A DNA stretch of 64,000 bases from an uncultured Pseudocitrobacter sp. (GCA_913778145.1 CAJYVI010000070.1:82162-146161); one strand, 5' to 3'; shown: positions 24,887-40,080, counted from the first letter of the stretch. A program made the numbers and translations. The notes: a model not told the origin generated them from the letters alone.

Positions 24887-24902
24887 AAATCACCGTTTGC
24901 TT
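24887..24902 (-). promoter_or_regulatory. Candidate PurR operator at purA
   Basis: On the minus strand, AAGCAAACGGTGATTT agrees with most fixed positions of the PurR consensus (A-GCAA-CG-TT-C-T), strongly in the left half and weakly in the right half. It ends only 6 bases before the purA ATG, so bound PurR would block elongation or initiation. purA is a known PurR target in E. coli; the exact site here is inferred. Confidence 0.55.
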
Positions 24903-24982
24903 AAAAATGGATTCTACCATCGCTTTTTCAGATATACAGCACTTTTTATATTCGAAATCATGCTGAAAAGGCCGTTTTTTGT

Positions 24983-25180
24983 TCAGCTAATCGTTTTCGT
25001 CAACATGTAGTAGATCACAATGCCCGCAACCACAAGTCCACCGCCAAATCGGCGCAACATCGTATCGGGCAATTGGGTCATCGTAGCGATCATTTTGCGC
25101 CAGGCCTTCGGATAAAGCATCGGGCCCAGCCCTTCCAGCACCAAAACTAACGCCAGCGCTAACCAGATTGTGGAGTTCAT
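24983..25180 (-). CDS. yjeT: YjeT, small DUF2065 membrane protein
   Basis: A 65-residue protein with two predicted membrane helices (TIWLALALVLVLEGLGPMLY and GGGLVVAGIVIYYML) and a central basic loop. Its function is unknown. It is the last gene of the hfl cluster, 74 bases after hflC, with a hairpin in the gap that may reduce its expression. Confidence 0.92.
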   Translation of the reverse strand: MNSTIWLALALVLVLEGLGPMLYPKAWRKMIATMTQLPDTMLRRFGGGLVVAGIVIYYMLTKTIS

Positions 25181-25202
25181 TGTTCGTCCTTATAAAAGAA
25201 AA

Positions 25203-25227
25203 CCACCGGCATCCGAAGATGCGGTGG
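25203..25227 (-). terminator. Hairpin/terminator between hflC and yjeT
   Basis: CCACC-GCATC with GATGC-C-GGTGG and loop TTCG on the minus strand, followed by TTTTCTTTT. It looks like the terminator of the hfq-hflXKC transcript, with yjeT reached by read-through or its own promoter. Confidence 0.7.
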
Positions 25228-25254
25228 TTTTTAAGCACTAACGCTGTGGGGCGA

Positions 25255-26259
25255 TTAACGCGCCGTCGCGTTCGGCGTTTTCATGTAGCGGAAGAAATCG
25301 CTGTCCGGGCTCAGAACCATCACGTCCTGGTTGCTCTGGAAGCTGCTTTCATAGGCACGCAGACTACGGATAAAGGCATAGAAGTCCGGATCCTGACTGA
25401 ATGCATCGGCAAACAGTTTAGCCGCTTCGGCATCGCCTTCACCGCGCAGGATACGGCCCTGACGCTCAGCCTCTGCCAGCGTTTTGGTGACTTCATAGTC
25501 AGCCGCTGCGCGCAGCTTTTCAGCCTCTTCCTGACCTTGTGAACGGTGGCGACGAGCAACCGCTTCACGCTCGGCGCGCATACGGTTATAAATCGCTTCG
25601 GACACTTCGGTCGGCAGGTTGATCTGCTTGATACGCACATCGACCACTTCAATACCCAACGCCGCCATACTGTTCGGGTTGATGACCGGCACTTTACCGT
25701 TGGTTTCAGCGGTCACGCGCTCAGCGGCTTCGGCAATCGCGTTATCCGCGGCTGGCGTTTCCACTTCGTCTTCGGTACCCGCAGAACCGGAGTTCAGCGC
25801 ATCACGCACTTCCAGGGTCAGACGACCACGGGAGTCGGTGACGATGTCTTTCACATCCAGACGACCAATTTCAGAACGCAGACGGTCAGAGAACTTACGT
25901 TTCAGCAGCACTTCTGCCTGAGAAACGTCACCACCGCCTGTTGCCAGGAAGTAGCGGCTGAAATCGCTGATGCGCCATTTGATATAGGAATCAACGATCA
26001 GGTCTTTTTTCTCTTTGGTTACAAAGCGATCGGCCTGGTTGTCCATGGTCTGAATACGCGCATCCAGCATTTTAACCGACTGAATGAACGGAACTTTAAA
26101 GTGCAGCCCCGGCTCATAAATCAACGGCTTTTTGTCGCTGTCGCGCACGACGCTGCTGAACTGGAACTTGATACCACGCTCACCTTCTTTTACCACAAAG
26201 ATAGAGGTGTACAGCACTACCAGCACGATGATGATAATCGCGATAACTGACTTACGCAT
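25255..26259 (-). CDS. hflC: HflC, regulator of FtsH protease (SPFH protein)
   Basis: A 334-residue protein: N-terminal membrane anchor (VIAIIIIVLVVLYTSIFVVK), then an SPFH/band-7 domain and a long coiled coil rich in Glu, Ala and Arg (RAEREAVARRHRSQGQEEAE). With HflK it forms the large periplasmic cage around FtsH and modulates its proteolysis. It starts 2 bases after the hflK stop, consistent with coupled synthesis of the complex. Confidence 0.97.
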   Translation of the reverse strand: MRKSVIAIIIIVLVVLYTSIFVVKEGERGIKFQFSSVVRDSDKKPLIYEPGLHFKVPFIQSVKMLDARIQTMDNQADRFVTKEKKDLIVDSYIKWRISDFSRYFLATGGGDVSQAEVLLKRKFSDRLRSEIGRLDVKDIVTDSRGRLTLEVRDALNSGSAGTEDEVETPAADNAIAEAAERVTAETNGKVPVINPNSMAALGIEVVDVRIKQINLPTEVSEAIYNRMRAEREAVARRHRSQGQEEAEKLRAAADYEVTKTLAEAERQGRILRGEGDAEAAKLFADAFSQDPDFYAFIRSLRAYESSFQSNQDVMVLSPDSDFFRYMKTPNATAR

Positions 26260-26261
26260 CG

Positions 26262-27521
26262 TTATTCCCCCTGACGCTGGTAGTCGTTACGCTGCGCGTT
26301 AGCGCGGCGTTGGTCCATAATGTCGCCCTGACTGGTGGACGATGAGTTGCTCGCTCCGCTGTTGCTGGAGGAAGACGCCGGCGGCAGACGCAGCAGGTTG
26401 TTGGCCCCGCTGTTATCGTTCTTTGCACCGGAAGTATTCCCGCCTTTCAGCATCTGGTCGAGCGGCAGAACCATCAGGTTGCCACCTTTGTTATCGTTAA
26501 CCAGTACTTTACGCGTATGGCTCAGGACTTTTTCCATGGTCTCGATGTAGAGACGCTCACGGGTGATCTGCGGCGCTGCTTTATACTCCGGCAGGATCTT
26601 GGCAAAGCGTGCCACTTCACCCTGCGCTTCCAGAACGGTTTGCGTCTTATAGGCGCGCGCCTCTTCCAGAATACGTTGCGCCTGACCGTTCGCACGCGGC
26701 TGTACTTCGTTGGTGTACGCTTCCGCTTCACGAATGTATTGCTGCTCGTTTTCACGCGCGGCAATCGCATCATCGAAGGAAGACTTCACTTCTTCCGGCG
26801 GACGAGCAGCCTGGAAGTTGACGTCCAGCAGGGTGATACCCATGTTGTACGGACGAATGGTTTCTTCCAGCTCGCGCTGGGTGTCGCTACGAATAACGGT
26901 ACGACCTTCCGTCAGGATGCGGTCCATGGTGTATTTACCGATGACACCACGCAGGGCGCTGTCGGTCGCCTGACGCAGACTGTCGTCGGCGCTGGTGACG
27001 CTGAACAGATAGCGCTGCGGATCGGTCACGCGGTACTGCACGTTCATCTCAACGCGCACTACGTTTTCGTCAGAGGTCAGCATCACGCCGGAAGCGGCCA
27101 GTTCACGCACGGCCTCCACGTTCACCGGCGTCACTTCGTCGATAAAGGTCGGTTTCCAGTTCAGGCCCGGCTCAACCAGATGGCTGAACTTACCAAAACG
27201 CGTAACCACGCCACGTTCGGCTTCTTTAATGGTATAGAATCCGCTGGCTGCCCAGATAATGACGACGGCTGCCGCCGCGATACCGACGATGCGACCGCCC
27301 ATTGGCGCACGAGGCCCCTGGGTTGAACCGCCGCCAGAACCGCTCTTACCGCCGCCGAGACCACCGAGCTTTTTGCTCAGCTTGCGGAAGATATCATCCA
27401 GATCGGGCGGCCCCTGTTCGCGACCACCTTTGTTTCCATTTCCCTCAGAGTTGCCGCCAGGTTTGCTGCTTCCCCACGGGTCGCGGTCTTGTCCGTTATT
27501 ACCGGGCTGATTCCACGCCAT
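26262..27521 (-). CDS. hflK: HflK, regulator of FtsH protease (SPFH protein)
   Basis: The 419-residue protein has a cytoplasmic Gly/Pro/Asn-rich N-terminus (NQPGNNGQDRDPWGSSKPGG), one membrane helix at about residues 79-97 (IVGIAAAAVVIIWAASGF), an SPFH domain, a coiled coil and a Ser/Asn-rich C-terminal tail. It assembles with HflC around FtsH. It is in the cluster hfq-hflX-hflK-hflC, 93 bases after hflX. Confidence 0.97.
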   Translation of the reverse strand: MAWNQPGNNGQDRDPWGSSKPGGNSEGNGNKGGREQGPPDLDDIFRKLSKKLGGLGGGKSGSGGGSTQGPRAPMGGRIVGIAAAAVVIIWAASGFYTIKEAERGVVTRFGKFSHLVEPGLNWKPTFIDEVTPVNVEAVRELAASGVMLTSDENVVRVEMNVQYRVTDPQRYLFSVTSADDSLRQATDSALRGVIGKYTMDRILTEGRTVIRSDTQRELEETIRPYNMGITLLDVNFQAARPPEEVKSSFDDAIAARENEQQYIREAEAYTNEVQPRANGQAQRILEEARAYKTQTVLEAQGEVARFAKILPEYKAAPQITRERLYIETMEKVLSHTRKVLVNDNKGGNLMVLPLDQMLKGGNTSGAKNDNSGANNLLRLPPASSSSNSGASNSSSTSQGDIMDQRRANAQRNDYQRQGE

Positions 27522-27614
27522 GTATGTGCTCCATATTTGTTATGCGGTGATCCCCAATGTCTTGCGACGGCAGGGGACAGGCGAAATGACTCCATGCTCC
27601 AGGCAAGCTGCCGG

Positions 27615-28895
<1,281 letters not shown>

Positions 28896-28966
28896 GCGTA
28901 AATCCTCATAAAATACCAGCGGGGAACCGGGTAAACCAGGCTCCCCGACCGGGAAACAGCGTTAAC

Positions 28967-29290
<324 letters not shown>

Positions 29291-29362
29291 TTATATGCTT
29301 ATTTGTACTTAGAACCCACAGGTCCTTAAAATTGCGCACGAATACGGTTCAATTGTACACAT

Positions 29363-30313
29363 TCAGTCTACACAATCACCAACTACCTGTATTACTTCGT
29401 TGAACGCCTGTTCAGGTTGTTCGCTATCTAACCAGTGAACCCCATCCCAACCGCGCAACCAGGTCACCTGGCGCTTGGCTAACTGTCTCGTGGCGCAAAC
29501 TCCTCGATAAACCATTTCATCGTACGAGATTTCGCCTTCGAGGTATGACCACATCTGGCGATATCCAACACAACGAATGGAAGGCATATCCGTATGCAAA
29601 TCTCCACGGGCAAAAAGCGCCCGCACTTCTGCTTCAAAACCTGAAGCTAACATCTGATGAAAACGCTGCTCAATGCGCTGATGGAGCAGTTCACGGCTCG
29701 CCGGGGCGATGGCGAACTGATGCACCTTGTAGGGCAGAGCGTCTCCTGACGTTTGCGTCAGTTCCGTTAAAGTTTTACCCGAAATGAAAAAAACTTCCAG
29801 TGCCCGGGAAAGTCTTTGCGGATCATTTGGATGAATTCGCGCGGCGGCAACCGGGTCAATTGCCTTAAGTTGCTCATGCAGCGCTGCCCACCCCTGCTCT
29901 GCTGCCTGTTGCTCAATTCGCGCTCTGACCTCGGGATCTGCCGACGGTAACGGCGACAATCCTTCCAGCAACGCCTTGAAATACAACATCGTTCCGCCAA
30001 CGAGAAGCGGGATACGCCCTGCAGCGGTAATCTCAGCCATTTCGGCCAGCGCATCACGGCGGAAATCCGCGGCGGAGTACGCCTGTGCCGGGTCGAGAAT
30101 GTCTAACAATCGGTGCGGCGCGGCTGATAATTCTTGCGCGTTCGGCTTGGCCGTCCCGATATCCATCCCTCGATAAATGAGGGCGGAATCAACACTAATC
30201 AACTCTACAGGTAAAACTTTACGTAATTCGATAGCCAACGCCGTTTTACCGGAAGCGGTTGGCCCCATTAAAAAAATTGCCTTTGGCAGGCGAGTCTCGG
30301 TCACGTCACTCAT
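29363..30313 (-). CDS. miaA: MiaA, tRNA dimethylallyltransferase
   Basis: The 316-residue enzyme has the P-loop [14 protein letters not shown], the catalytic Asp in [18 protein letters not shown] and [14 protein letters not shown]. It transfers a dimethylallyl group to A37 of tRNAs reading U-initial codons. Its start overlaps the end of mutL by 8 bases, suggesting coupled translation. It is followed by hfq after 84 bases. Confidence 0.98.
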   Translation of the reverse strand: MSDVTETRLPKAIFLMGPTASGKTALAIELRKVLPVELISVDSALIYRGMDIGTAKPNAQELSAAPHRLLDILDPAQAYSAADFRRDALAEMAEITAAGRIPLLVGGTMLYFKALLEGLSPLPSADPEVRARIEQQAAEQGWAALHEQLKAIDPVAAARIHPNDPQRLSRALEVFFISGKTLTELTQTSGDALPYKVHQFAIAPASRELLHQRIEQRFHQMLASGFEAEVRALFARGDLHTDMPSIRCVGYRQMWSYLEGEISYDEMVYRGVCATRQLAKRQVTWLRGWDGVHWLDSEQPEQAFNEVIQVVGDCVD

Positions 30314-32156
30314 TTCTCAGGGCGTTCATCGCAGAATCTAAATCAACAGGTTGTAACAGACCACCTGGAGGTGCTTTGACCAGCTGAGGGCAGAGTCGTT
30401 CAACATCCGCCAGCATCGCGATAGCCTGAGACATGTTCCATTGAACATGCTCGCTCGCCAGGTTACGGGCCAGCCACTGGGCAATATCACCCGCCTCAAC
30501 CTGACTTTGTTGCACCAGATAGCCTATCAGTTCAGGAATCAAGTTTTGTAAATTTTGTTGGCGTAAGGGTAAAGGCACCGCGCGAACGGTCACGTGCTGA
30601 CCTTCTGCCAGAATATCAATGCCTAACGAGGCGAGTTGCGGCTGCGCCGATTGCAACGCCTGGCTTTCAACGTCGCTCGCTTTCAAACGTAACGGAATCA
30701 ACAGCGGCTGTGCGCAAATCGGCGTTTCGCCGGGTGTCAACTGCGCCAGACGCAGCCAGCGTTCCGCCACAGGCAGCGCCAGCAGGCTGAGTTTACCGCC
30801 GCGTTCCAGCAGCGCATAGCAAGGCGGCACAATGGTTAAGACACGGCCAAAGCTCTGGCTATGTCCGGAAAGAGACTCCGGTGTCGGCAGCTGCGGTTTC
30901 TCCGGCGTTTTCGGCGTATCGAGCAACTGGCGATAGAGCGCGCCCTGCTGCTTTTGGTATCCCGGCTGCGCATTCGGCCAGCTTGCGCTGCCGCGCGTGC
31001 TTACGCCCGAAGACGGGGCGTTAAAACGCGGAGCGTCAGGCTCGCGCGCAACAGCAGGTTCAGCGAATTGATTGCGCCCCGCCGCCGCACGGTTTTCCGC
31101 AATGGGACGCGGCGCAAGTTCGTCGTCATCGTCATCCTGCGCCAGCGGCACTTCCAGTTGCTGCTGCAACACGCTCAGCACGCCCTGATAGATAAAGTCA
31201 TGCACCAGCCGCGATTGGTGGAATCGCACTTCATGCTTCGCCGGATGCACGTTGACATCCACCTGATGCGGGTCGATTTCCAGATAAAGCACAAACGCCG
31301 GTTGCTGATCGGCGCCCAGTTTATCTTCGCAAGCCTGGCGAATCGCGTGGTTAATCAGGCGGTCGCGCATCATGCGGCCATTCACGTAGCAGTACTGAAT
31401 TTCGGCTAACGCTGGCGTCGTATGGTTCGGGTCCGCAACCCAGCCGTGCAGGGTTAAATCGCCGTGCTGCCACTCAATTGCCAGCGCATGTTCAAGAAAT
31501 GCAGTGCCGCAAATCGCGCCCAACCGACGCTCACGCGGCGCGCCCTGCGTAACCGCGCGATACTGACGGATCATCTTACCGTTGTGATTGAGGGTGATAG
31601 CCACGTCAAAACGCGCCAGCGCGATGCGTCGGATAATCTCATCAATATGATTAAATTCGGTTTTTTCGGTGCGCATAAACTTGCGCCGCGCCGGCGTGTT
31701 GTAGAAGAGATCCAGCACTTCCAGCGTGGTGCCAACCGGATGCGCGGCGGGTTTTACCGTCACGTCCTGGTCGCGCCCTTCCGCGTAGGCCTGCCAGGCT
31801 TCCGGCTGTTCCGCCGTGCGGGAGGTGAGCGTTAAACGAGCGACAGAGCTGATACTTGCCAGCGCTTCGCCGCGAAAGCCGAGGCTGATGATGGCTTCAA
31901 GATCGTCGAGCGAGGCAATTTTACTGGTGGCGTGACGGGCCAGCGCCAGCGCCAGCTCGTCCTTTTTGATACCGCAGCCGTTATCGCGAATGCGGATAAG
32001 CTTGGCGCCGCCGCGTTCGATATCAATATCGATGCGGGTTGCGCCCGCATCGAGGCTGTTTTCCACCAGCTCTTTCACCACCGACGCAGGTCGCTCTACC
32101 ACCTCGCCAGCGGCAATCTGGTTCGCAAGCTGTGGCGGCAGAACCTGAATCGGCAT
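30306..32156 (-). CDS. mutL: MutL, DNA mismatch repair ATPase
   Basis: A 616-residue GHKL ATPase with the N-terminal motifs [20 protein letters not shown] (catalytic Glu), NSLDAGA, RDNGCGI, GFRGEAL and [10 protein letters not shown] Pro/Gln-rich linker at about 340-420 leads to the C-terminal dimerisation domain. Like other MutL proteins of the MutH lineage it lacks a recognisable DQHA-x2-E-x4-E endonuclease motif. It links MutS to MutH and UvrD. It starts 9 bases after the amiB stop. Confidence 0.98.
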   Translation of the reverse strand: MPIQVLPPQLANQIAAGEVVERPASVVKELVENSLDAGATRIDIDIERGGAKLIRIRDNGCGIKKDELALALARHATSKIASLDDLEAIISLGFRGEALASISSVARLTLTSRTAEQPEAWQAYAEGRDQDVTVKPAAHPVGTTLEVLDLFYNTPARRKFMRTEKTEFNHIDEIIRRIALARFDVAITLNHNGKMIRQYRAVTQGAPRERRLGAICGTAFLEHALAIEWQHGDLTLHGWVADPNHTTPALAEIQYCYVNGRMMRDRLINHAIRQACEDKLGADQQPAFVLYLEIDPHQVDVNVHPAKHEVRFHQSRLVHDFIYQGVLSVLQQQLEVPLAQDDDDDELAPRPIAENRAAAGRNQFAEPAVAREPDAPRFNAPSSGVSTRGSASWPNAQPGYQKQQGALYRQLLDTPKTPEKPQLPTPESLSGHSQSFGRVLTIVPPCYALLERGGKLSLLALPVAERWLRLAQLTPGETPICAQPLLIPLRLKASDVESQALQSAQPQLASLGIDILAEGQHVTVRAVPLPLRQQNLQNLIPELIGYLVQQSQVEAGDIAQWLARNLASEHVQWNMSQAIAMLADVERLCPQLVKAPPGGLLQPVDLDSAMNALRNE

Positions 32157-32165
32157 GAAGACTCC

Positions 32166-33509
32166 TTAGTTAATCAACGTTCCGGTTGATGCGTTGGCGC
32201 TGGCAGTCTGGGCCTGCTCTTCTCTCGGGCCAGATTGGATCGGATGCGCCTGGAAGTAGTTACGCAACCCGTTGTAAATCGCTTCCGCCAGTTTCTGCTG
32301 GTAGTCGTCGCTGGCCAGCAGGCGCTCTTCCGATGTGTTACTGATAAAGCCGGTTTCGACCAGAATCGACGGGATATCCGGCGAGCGCAGTACACCAAGG
32401 CTGGCATGTTCCGGGCGACGCTTGTGGATATTACCCACGCGTTGCAGCTGGCTTATCACATTGGTGGCGACGTCATAGCCTACGCGCTGAGAGTGACCGA
32501 ACTGCAAATCCAGCACCGCCTGGCTCAGATACGGATCGGCCTGGCTGTTTGCCAGCACATCGCCCGCGCCGCCCAGCAGCTCAGATTGTTTCTCGTGCTG
32601 CTCCAGCCAGCCGGCCATTTCGCTATTGGCGCGACGGTTAGAGAGCACCCACACCGACGCGCCACTCGCGGAACGGCTTGGCGCGGCATCGGCGTGAATC
32701 GACACCAGGAAGTGCGCGTTTTGTTTACGCGCCACGTCTGAACGGCCCATCACCGAAATAAAGTAATCACCGTCGCGGGTCAGCACGCCTTTAAACATCG
32801 GGTCATCGTTGAGCAGCGTGCGCAACTTACGGGCAATGGAAATCGTCACGTTCTTCTCGCGCGTGCCGCCAGGACCGATAGCGCCTGGGTCCTGACCACC
32901 GTGACCGGCATCAATGGCGATAATCACTTTGTCGCCCGAAGCAACGCGTGTGCGGCTGGCCGGGCGTGAAATCGCCGTATCGGTGTTGGTCACCGCCGTG
33001 ATGCGATCGTTTTGCGTTTTAAACGGATTACGCGCAGGCTCAACCGGACGCGGTGCAGGCGTCACTACCGGCGTTTCTACCTGTTTGACCACTACCGGCG
33101 CGGGAGGCGGCGGTGGAGGTGGAACGTCAGCATCGATGGTAAACACCACCATATAGCTCGCCCCGTTCTGCTTTTTCACCGCCTGGGTTTTACCCTTTTG
33201 CGTCAGATCGACTACCAGACGTAACGACTGGTCATCTTTAGGCGTGCCGGAGCGTATAGCTTTCACCAGGTTATTGCCGCTAAACCGCAGAGGCAGCCCC
33301 TGAATTACACCTGTCTGTTTGATATCCAGCGCCACGCTGCGCGGGCCATCCTGGGTAAATGCGTACTCAGGATCGCCCATAAAACTGAAGGTAATGCGCG
33401 CCTGCTGATCGCCATTTGAAACCTGAATATCGGATAATGTTGCCGCCGTTGCGCCGACGCTGAACAGCATCAGCGCCGCAGCCAGCCAACCTTTTGCGCG
33501 TAAAATCAT
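32166..33509 (-). CDS. amiB: AmiB, N-acetylmuramoyl-L-alanine amidase
   Basis: A 447-residue periplasmic enzyme: signal peptide ([20 protein letters not shown], ending ATAA), AMIN septal-targeting domain, a linker with a run of prolines (VPPPPPPPA), and an Amidase_3 domain with zinc ligands in [24 protein letters not shown] and the Glu of [11 protein letters not shown]. It cleaves septal peptidoglycan after activation by EnvC. The start was chosen at the signal peptide; an in-frame GTG 48 bases upstream has no signal-peptide fit. Confidence 0.95.
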   Translation of the reverse strand: MILRAKGWLAAALMLFSVGATAATLSDIQVSNGDQQARITFSFMGDPEYAFTQDGPRSVALDIKQTGVIQGLPLRFSGNNLVKAIRSGTPKDDQSLRLVVDLTQKGKTQAVKKQNGASYMVVFTIDADVPPPPPPPAPVVVKQVETPVVTPAPRPVEPARNPFKTQNDRITAVTNTDTAISRPASRTRVASGDKVIIAIDAGHGGQDPGAIGPGGTREKNVTISIARKLRTLLNDDPMFKGVLTRDGDYFISVMGRSDVARKQNAHFLVSIHADAAPSRSASGASVWVLSNRRANSEMAGWLEQHEKQSELLGGAGDVLANSQADPYLSQAVLDLQFGHSQRVGYDVATNVISQLQRVGNIHKRRPEHASLGVLRSPDIPSILVETGFISNTSEERLLASDDYQQKLAEAIYNGLRNYFQAHPIQSGPREEQAQTASANASTGTLIN

Positions 33510-33525
33510 CCCGTGATCCCTAAAA

Positions 33526-35504
<1,979 letters not shown>

Positions 35505-35506
<2 letters not shown>

Positions 35507-36644
35507 GTCACAGCCCCTCGATCTCAATCAGTTAGCGCAACAAATCAAACAATGGGGCACTGAACTGGGCTTTCAGCAGGTGGGTATCACCGATACCGAT
35601 CTCAGCGCCTCCGAGCCCAAATTACAGGCATGGTTGGACAAACAGTACCACGGCGAAATGGAGTGGATGGCGCGTCACGGTATGATGCGCGCGCGCCCTC
35701 ACGAGCTTCAGCCCGGCACGTTGCGTGTCATTAGCGTGCGGATGAACTATCTGCCCGCCAATGCGGCCTTTGCCAGCACCCTGAAAAATCCCGATCTCGG
35801 TTATATCAGCCGCTACGCGCTCGGGCGCGATTATCATAAGCTGCTGCGTAATCGCCTTAAAAAATTGGGCGAGAGGATTCAGGAACAGTGCGTCTCGCTG
35901 AATTTTAGACCTTTTGTCGATTCCGCGCCCATCCTTGAGCGCCCATTAGCCGAAAAAGCCGGGATTGGCTGGACAGGTAAGCACTCACTTATCCTCAGCC
36001 GCGACGCCGGATCGTTCTTTTTCCTCGGCGAGTTACTGATTGACCTGCCGCTACCCATCGATAAACCGGTTGCCGAAGAGTGTGGACGCTGCGTGGCCTG
36101 CATGACCATCTGCCCGACCGGCGCCATCGTTGAGCCTTACACCGTCGATGCACGCCGCTGTATCTCCTATCTCACCATTGAGCTGGAAGGTGCCATTCCG
36201 GAAGAGTTTCGCCCGCTGATGGGTAACCGTATCTACGGCTGCGACGATTGCCAGTTGATTTGCCCGTGGAATCGTTTCTCGCAGTTGACAGACGAAGCAG
36301 ACTTCAGCCCGCGTAAGGCGCTACACGCCCCGGAGCTGATTGAACTCTTTGGCTGGGATGAAGCCTGGTTCCTGAAAGTCACTGAAGGTTCGCCGATTCG
36401 CCGCATTGGTCATCTGCGCTGGCTGCGTAATATCGCCGTTGCGCTGGGCAATGCGCCGTGGAGTGAAGCGGTTATTCAGGCCCTTGAGACGCGCCGAGGT
36501 GAGTACCCACTTCTTGATGAGCACATAGAATGGGCGATTGCGCAGCAAATTGAGAAGCGAAATGCCTGCGTAGTCGAGGTGCAATTGCCGAAGAAACAGC
36601 GCCTGGTGCGAGTGGTTGAGAAAGGATTACCGCGAGACGCATAA
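35505..36644 (+). CDS. queG: QueG, epoxyqueuosine reductase
   Basis: A 379-residue protein of K-12 length. The N-terminal cobalamin-binding domain is followed by two [4Fe-4S] motifs (CGRCVACMTICPTGAI; CDDCQLICPWN) and HEAT-like helices. It reduces epoxyqueuosine to queuosine, the last step for the wobble base of GUN-anticodon tRNAs. A likely extended -10 (TGGTATACT, TATACT at 35468-35473) lies within the 5' part of the divergent nnr gene. There is no clear Shine-Dalgarno sequence before the ATG. Confidence 0.96.
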
Positions 36645-36913
36645 AACATTCACAGGCTGTGAATAAAAATAAAAAAGTAAAGGGATTCAAAGCACACAGC
36701 GAGGTCAAGTGATCGGATTAACATTTTGAAATGTTATTTTTCCTATTATTATCAGCAAGATACAAAGATACTATTCACTCTGCGAAGAATTTTGCATTCC
36801 AGGAATAGTGCCCAACCCTGTGGATAACTCTGTTTACAAGAGTGTTTCAGAAACGAAAAATCACCTCAGCGAATGAACTTCACTGTGGGTTTCGATGAAT
36901 CAGAAAGAAAATT
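36645..36913. other. Intergenic region queG - tRNA-Gly (269 bp)
   Basis: AT-rich, with no gene that I can support. It contains the 3' ends of the queG and tRNA transcripts. No strong Rho-independent terminator with a long U-run is visible for either. Confidence 0.5.
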
Positions 36914-36989
<76 letters not shown>

Positions 36990-37026
36990 TTGGGTGGTGC
37001 GTGCTTAGAAAGCACTTTTCAAATTT

Positions 37027-37102
<76 letters not shown>

Positions 37103-37151
37103 AAATTTGTTGCTGTCGTAACAACGATTTCTCTGTCGTTACGGGAGGCGC

Positions 37152-37179
37152 ATTATACGAGAAATCCTTTTTGCTGCAA
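37152..37179 (-). promoter_or_regulatory. Promoter of the tRNA-Gly operon
   Basis: On the minus strand TTGCAG (37174-37179), a 16-base spacer and a perfect TATAAT (37152-37157), followed by the GC-rich discriminator GCGCCTCCC typical of stringently controlled stable-RNA promoters. Confidence 0.8.
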
Positions 37180-37249
37180 CCCCCCCTGAAGCGTTTTTTT
37201 TGAAAAACCGTTCAAGTGCTGAATAATTCATCATCATGGTGCTTTTTAC

Positions 37250-37273
37250 GCCGAATGGCAAGCGCCATCCGGC
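37250..37273. repeat. REP-like palindrome downstream of orn
   Basis: GCCGAATGGC and GCCATCCGGC around a short loop, just after the orn stop and upstream of the tRNA promoter. A single REP-type unit. Confidence 0.6.
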
Positions 37274-37284
37274 AAAGGCGAGAT

Positions 37285-37830
37285 TCAGAGCTTAATAAAG
37301 TTTTCGCGGTAGTAGGCCAGCTCAGCGACTGACTCACGGATATCATCCATCGCCTGGTGGGTGCCCTGCTTCTTAAAGCCGTCGAGAATCTCCGGCTTCC
37401 AGCGACGCGCCAGCTCTTTGAGCGTGCTCACATCCAGGTAGCGATAATGGAAGTAGGACTCCAGTTCCGGCATATACTTAAACAGGAAACGACGGTCCTG
37501 GCCGATGCTGTTACCGCAAATTGGCGATTTCCCTGCCGGAACCCACTGCTTGAGGAATTCAAGTGTGGCCAGCTCCGCCGCGCGATCGTCAATGGTGCTT
37601 GCTTTCACGCGATCGACCAGCCCGCTGCCGGTATGCGTGCGCACGTTCCACTCATCCATCAGCGCCAGTTGCTCATCAGACTGATGCACGGCAATCGTCG
37701 GGCCTTCAGCCAGAATGTTCAGATTGGCATCAGTCACCAGGGTAGCGATTTCGATAATGCGATCGCGCTCGGGATCGAGACCGGTCATCTCCAGATCGAT
37801 CCAAATCAGGTTGTTTTCATCTGCACTCAT
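37285..37830 (-). CDS. orn: Oligoribonuclease
   Basis: The 181-residue DEDDh exonuclease is full length: [20 protein letters not shown] (Exo I), [13 protein letters not shown] (Exo II) and [18 protein letters not shown] (Exo III with the catalytic His). It degrades two-to-five-nucleotide RNA, including pGpG, and is essential in E. coli. The start [10 protein letters not shown] matches the family; upstream in-frame codons run into rsgA. It is divergent from rsgA with 94 bases between start codons. Confidence 0.97.
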   Translation of the reverse strand: MSADENNLIWIDLEMTGLDPERDRIIEIATLVTDANLNILAEGPTIAVHQSDEQLALMDEWNVRTHTGSGLVDRVKASTIDDRAAELATLEFLKQWVPAGKSPICGNSIGQDRRFLFKYMPELESYFHYRYLDVSTLKELARRWKPEILDGFKKQGTHQAMDDIRESVAELAYYRENFIKL

Positions 37831-37924
37831 GTTATTTTCCACCCTTATCGCGTGACTATATTCATCAAAAATAGCGTGTATCATAGAACTTTTGCCCATT
37901 ATGGGCGACCAGGAGTCTGTACGA

Positions 37925-38980
37925 TTGAGTAAAAATAAACTCTCCAAAGGTCAGCAACGTCGCGTGTCGGCTAACCACCAGCGCCGTCTTAAAACGACTG
38001 CGGAGAAGCCCGACTACGATGACAACTTGTTTGGTGAAGCCGCTGAAGGCACCGTTATCAGCCGCTTTGGCATGCATGCTGACGTTGAGTCCGCCGACGG
38101 CGAGACGCACCGCTGCAACATCCGCCGCACCATTCGTTCGCTGGTAACCGGCGATCGCGTTGTCTGGCGTCCGGGAAAAGCGGCAGCCGAAGGCGTGAAC
38201 GTCAAAGGCATCGTGGAAGCGGTACATGAACGTACCTCGGTGCTGACGCGCCCGGACTTTTACGATGGTGTAAAACCGATTGCCGCCAATATCGACCAAA
38301 TCGTTATCGTCTCGGCCATTCTGCCGGAACTGTCGCTGAATATTATCGACCGTTATCTCGTCGCCTGCGAAACGCTGGACGTCGAACCGATTATCGTGCT
38401 GAACAAAATCGATCTGCTGGATGACGAAAGCATGGCTTTCGTGAATGAGCAGATGGATATCTACCGCAACATTGGTTATCGCGTGCTGATGGTTTCCAGC
38501 CACACCCAGGACGGTTTGAAACCACTGGAAGAGGCGCTGACCGACCGTATCAGTATTTTTGCCGGGCAGTCTGGTGTGGGTAAATCGAGCCTGCTGAATG
38601 CATTGCTGGGGCTTAACGAGGAGCGGATCCTCACCAACGATGTGTCCGATAACTCCGGTTTAGGCCAGCACACCACCACCGCCGCACGCCTTTATCACTT
38701 CCCGCATGGCGGCGATGTGATTGATTCCCCTGGCGTTCGTGAATTCGGTCTCTGGCATCTTGAGCCGGAACAAATTACCAACGGCTTTGTCGAATTCCAT
38801 GATTATCTGGGGTTGTGCAAATACCGTGACTGCAAACATGACACCGATCCCGGTTGCGCCATTCGCGAAGCCGTTGAAGAAGGTAAAATTGCCGAGACGC
38901 GATTCGAAAATTATCACCGCATTCTGGAAAGTATGTCGCAGGTAAAAACGCGTAAAAACTTTTCTGATGGTGATAACTGA
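37925..38980 (+). CDS. rsgA: RsgA, small-subunit-assembly GTPase
   Basis: A 351-residue circularly permuted GTPase: an OB domain, then G4 NKIDLLD before G1 [11 protein letters not shown] and G3 DSPG, then a zinc finger [14 protein letters not shown]. It helps mature the 30S decoding centre. The start is a TTG with AGGAG 10 bases upstream, giving (M)[10 protein letters not shown] as in the family; the upstream in-frame ATG at 37901 precedes that ribosome site and is unlikely. The loop after G1 has one residue more than K-12. Confidence 0.95.
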   Translation: MSKNKLSKGQQRRVSANHQRRLKTTAEKPDYDDNLFGEAAEGTVISRFGMHADVESADGETHRCNIRRTIRSLVTGDRVVWRPGKAAAEGVNVKGIVEAVHERTSVLTRPDFYDGVKPIAANIDQIVIVSAILPELSLNIIDRYLVACETLDVEPIIVLNKIDLLDDESMAFVNEQMDIYRNIGYRVLMVSSHTQDGLKPLEEALTDRISIFAGQSGVGKSSLLNALLGLNEERILTNDVSDNSGLGQHTTTAARLYHFPHGGDVIDSPGVREFGLWHLEPEQITNGFVEFHDYLGLCKYRDCKHDTDPGCAIREAVEEGKIAETRFENYHRILESMSQVKTRKNFSDGDN

Positions 38981-39097
38981 GAATTATGCTTTAGCGACTG
39001 ACATTTATCGCGCGCGTCGTTAAAATCGCCACCTTTTCTTTTGGGACCCGCACAAGATGCGGGTTCAGGAACGACACATCATGGCCTGGAGGCTACT

Positions 39098-40060
39098 TTG
39101 TTAAACGATCTTAAACTTTCACTGCAATACATTCTGCCTAAACTGTGGCTTACCCGCCTCGCAGGCTGGGGTGCGAGCAAGCGAGCAGGATGGCTGACCA
39201 AACTGGTTATCGATCTGTTTGTGAAATACTACAAGGTCGATATGAAAGAGGCGCAGAAACCAGATACCGCCAGCTATCGCACCTTCAACGATTTCTTTGT
39301 GCGCCCGCTGCGCGACGATGTGCGCCCGCTGAATACCGATCCGAACGTGTTAGTGATGCCTGCCGACGGTGTTATCAGCCAGTTAGGCCGTATCGAAGAA
39401 GACAAAATTTTGCAGGCCAAAGGCCACAATTACTCGCTGGAAGCGCTGCTGGCAGGCAACTACCTGATGGCAGATCTTTTCCGCAACGGGACTTTTGCCA
39501 CCACTTATCTGTCGCCACGTGACTATCACCGCGTCCATATGCCGTGCAACGGTATCCTGCGCGAGATGATCTACGTGCCGGGCGATCTCTTCTCCGTGAA
39601 CCACCTGACCGCGCAGAACGTGCCAAACCTGTTTGCCCGTAACGAGCGCGTTATCTGCCTGTTCGACACCGAGTTTGGCCCGATGGCGCAGATTCTGGTC
39701 GGTGCGACCATCGTGGGCAGTATCGAAACCGTCTGGGCGGGCACGATCACGCCGCCGCGTGAAGGCGTCATCAAGCGCTGGACATGGCCTGCTGGCGATA
39801 GCGAAGGTTCCGTTGCTCTGCTGAAAGGCCAGGAAATGGGCCGCTTCAAACTGGGCTCCACGGTCATCAACCTCTTCGCGCCGGGCAAAGTCCAGCTGAT
39901 TGAAGAGCTGAAAAGCCTCTCCGTGACGAAACTGGGCCAGCCGCTGGCGGTATCAACCGAAGCGGTTGTCGTTCCTGAGCCGGAAGTCCTGCCGGAAGAA
40001 GAAGTGGCGGCTGAAATTGAAGCCAGCCCACTGGTCGACGATAAGAAAGACGAAAGCTAA
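39098..40060 (+). CDS. psd: Psd, phosphatidylserine decarboxylase proenzyme
   Basis: A 320-residue pyruvoyl enzyme. The self-cleavage motif LGST is in [14 protein letters not shown], and its Ser becomes the pyruvoyl group of the alpha chain. The conserved [13 protein letters not shown] segment (catalytic Asp/His) is present. It makes phosphatidylethanolamine at the inner membrane. The start is TTG with TGGAGG 6 bases upstream. The C-terminal acidic tail ([14 protein letters not shown]) is variable. Psd and mscM are 20 bases apart and form an operon; in E. coli RpoE and CpxR drive it. Confidence 0.95.
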   Translation: MLNDLKLSLQYILPKLWLTRLAGWGASKRAGWLTKLVIDLFVKYYKVDMKEAQKPDTASYRTFNDFFVRPLRDDVRPLNTDPNVLVMPADGVISQLGRIEEDKILQAKGHNYSLEALLAGNYLMADLFRNGTFATTYLSPRDYHRVHMPCNGILREMIYVPGDLFSVNHLTAQNVPNLFARNERVICLFDTEFGPMAQILVGATIVGSIETVWAGTITPPREGVIKRWTWPAGDSEGSVALLKGQEMGRFKLGSTVINLFAPGKVQLIEELKSLSVTKLGQPLAVSTEAVVVPEPEVLPEEEVAAEIEASPLVDDKKDES

Positions 40061-40080
40061 CTTCAAAAAAGGGTTCTGAC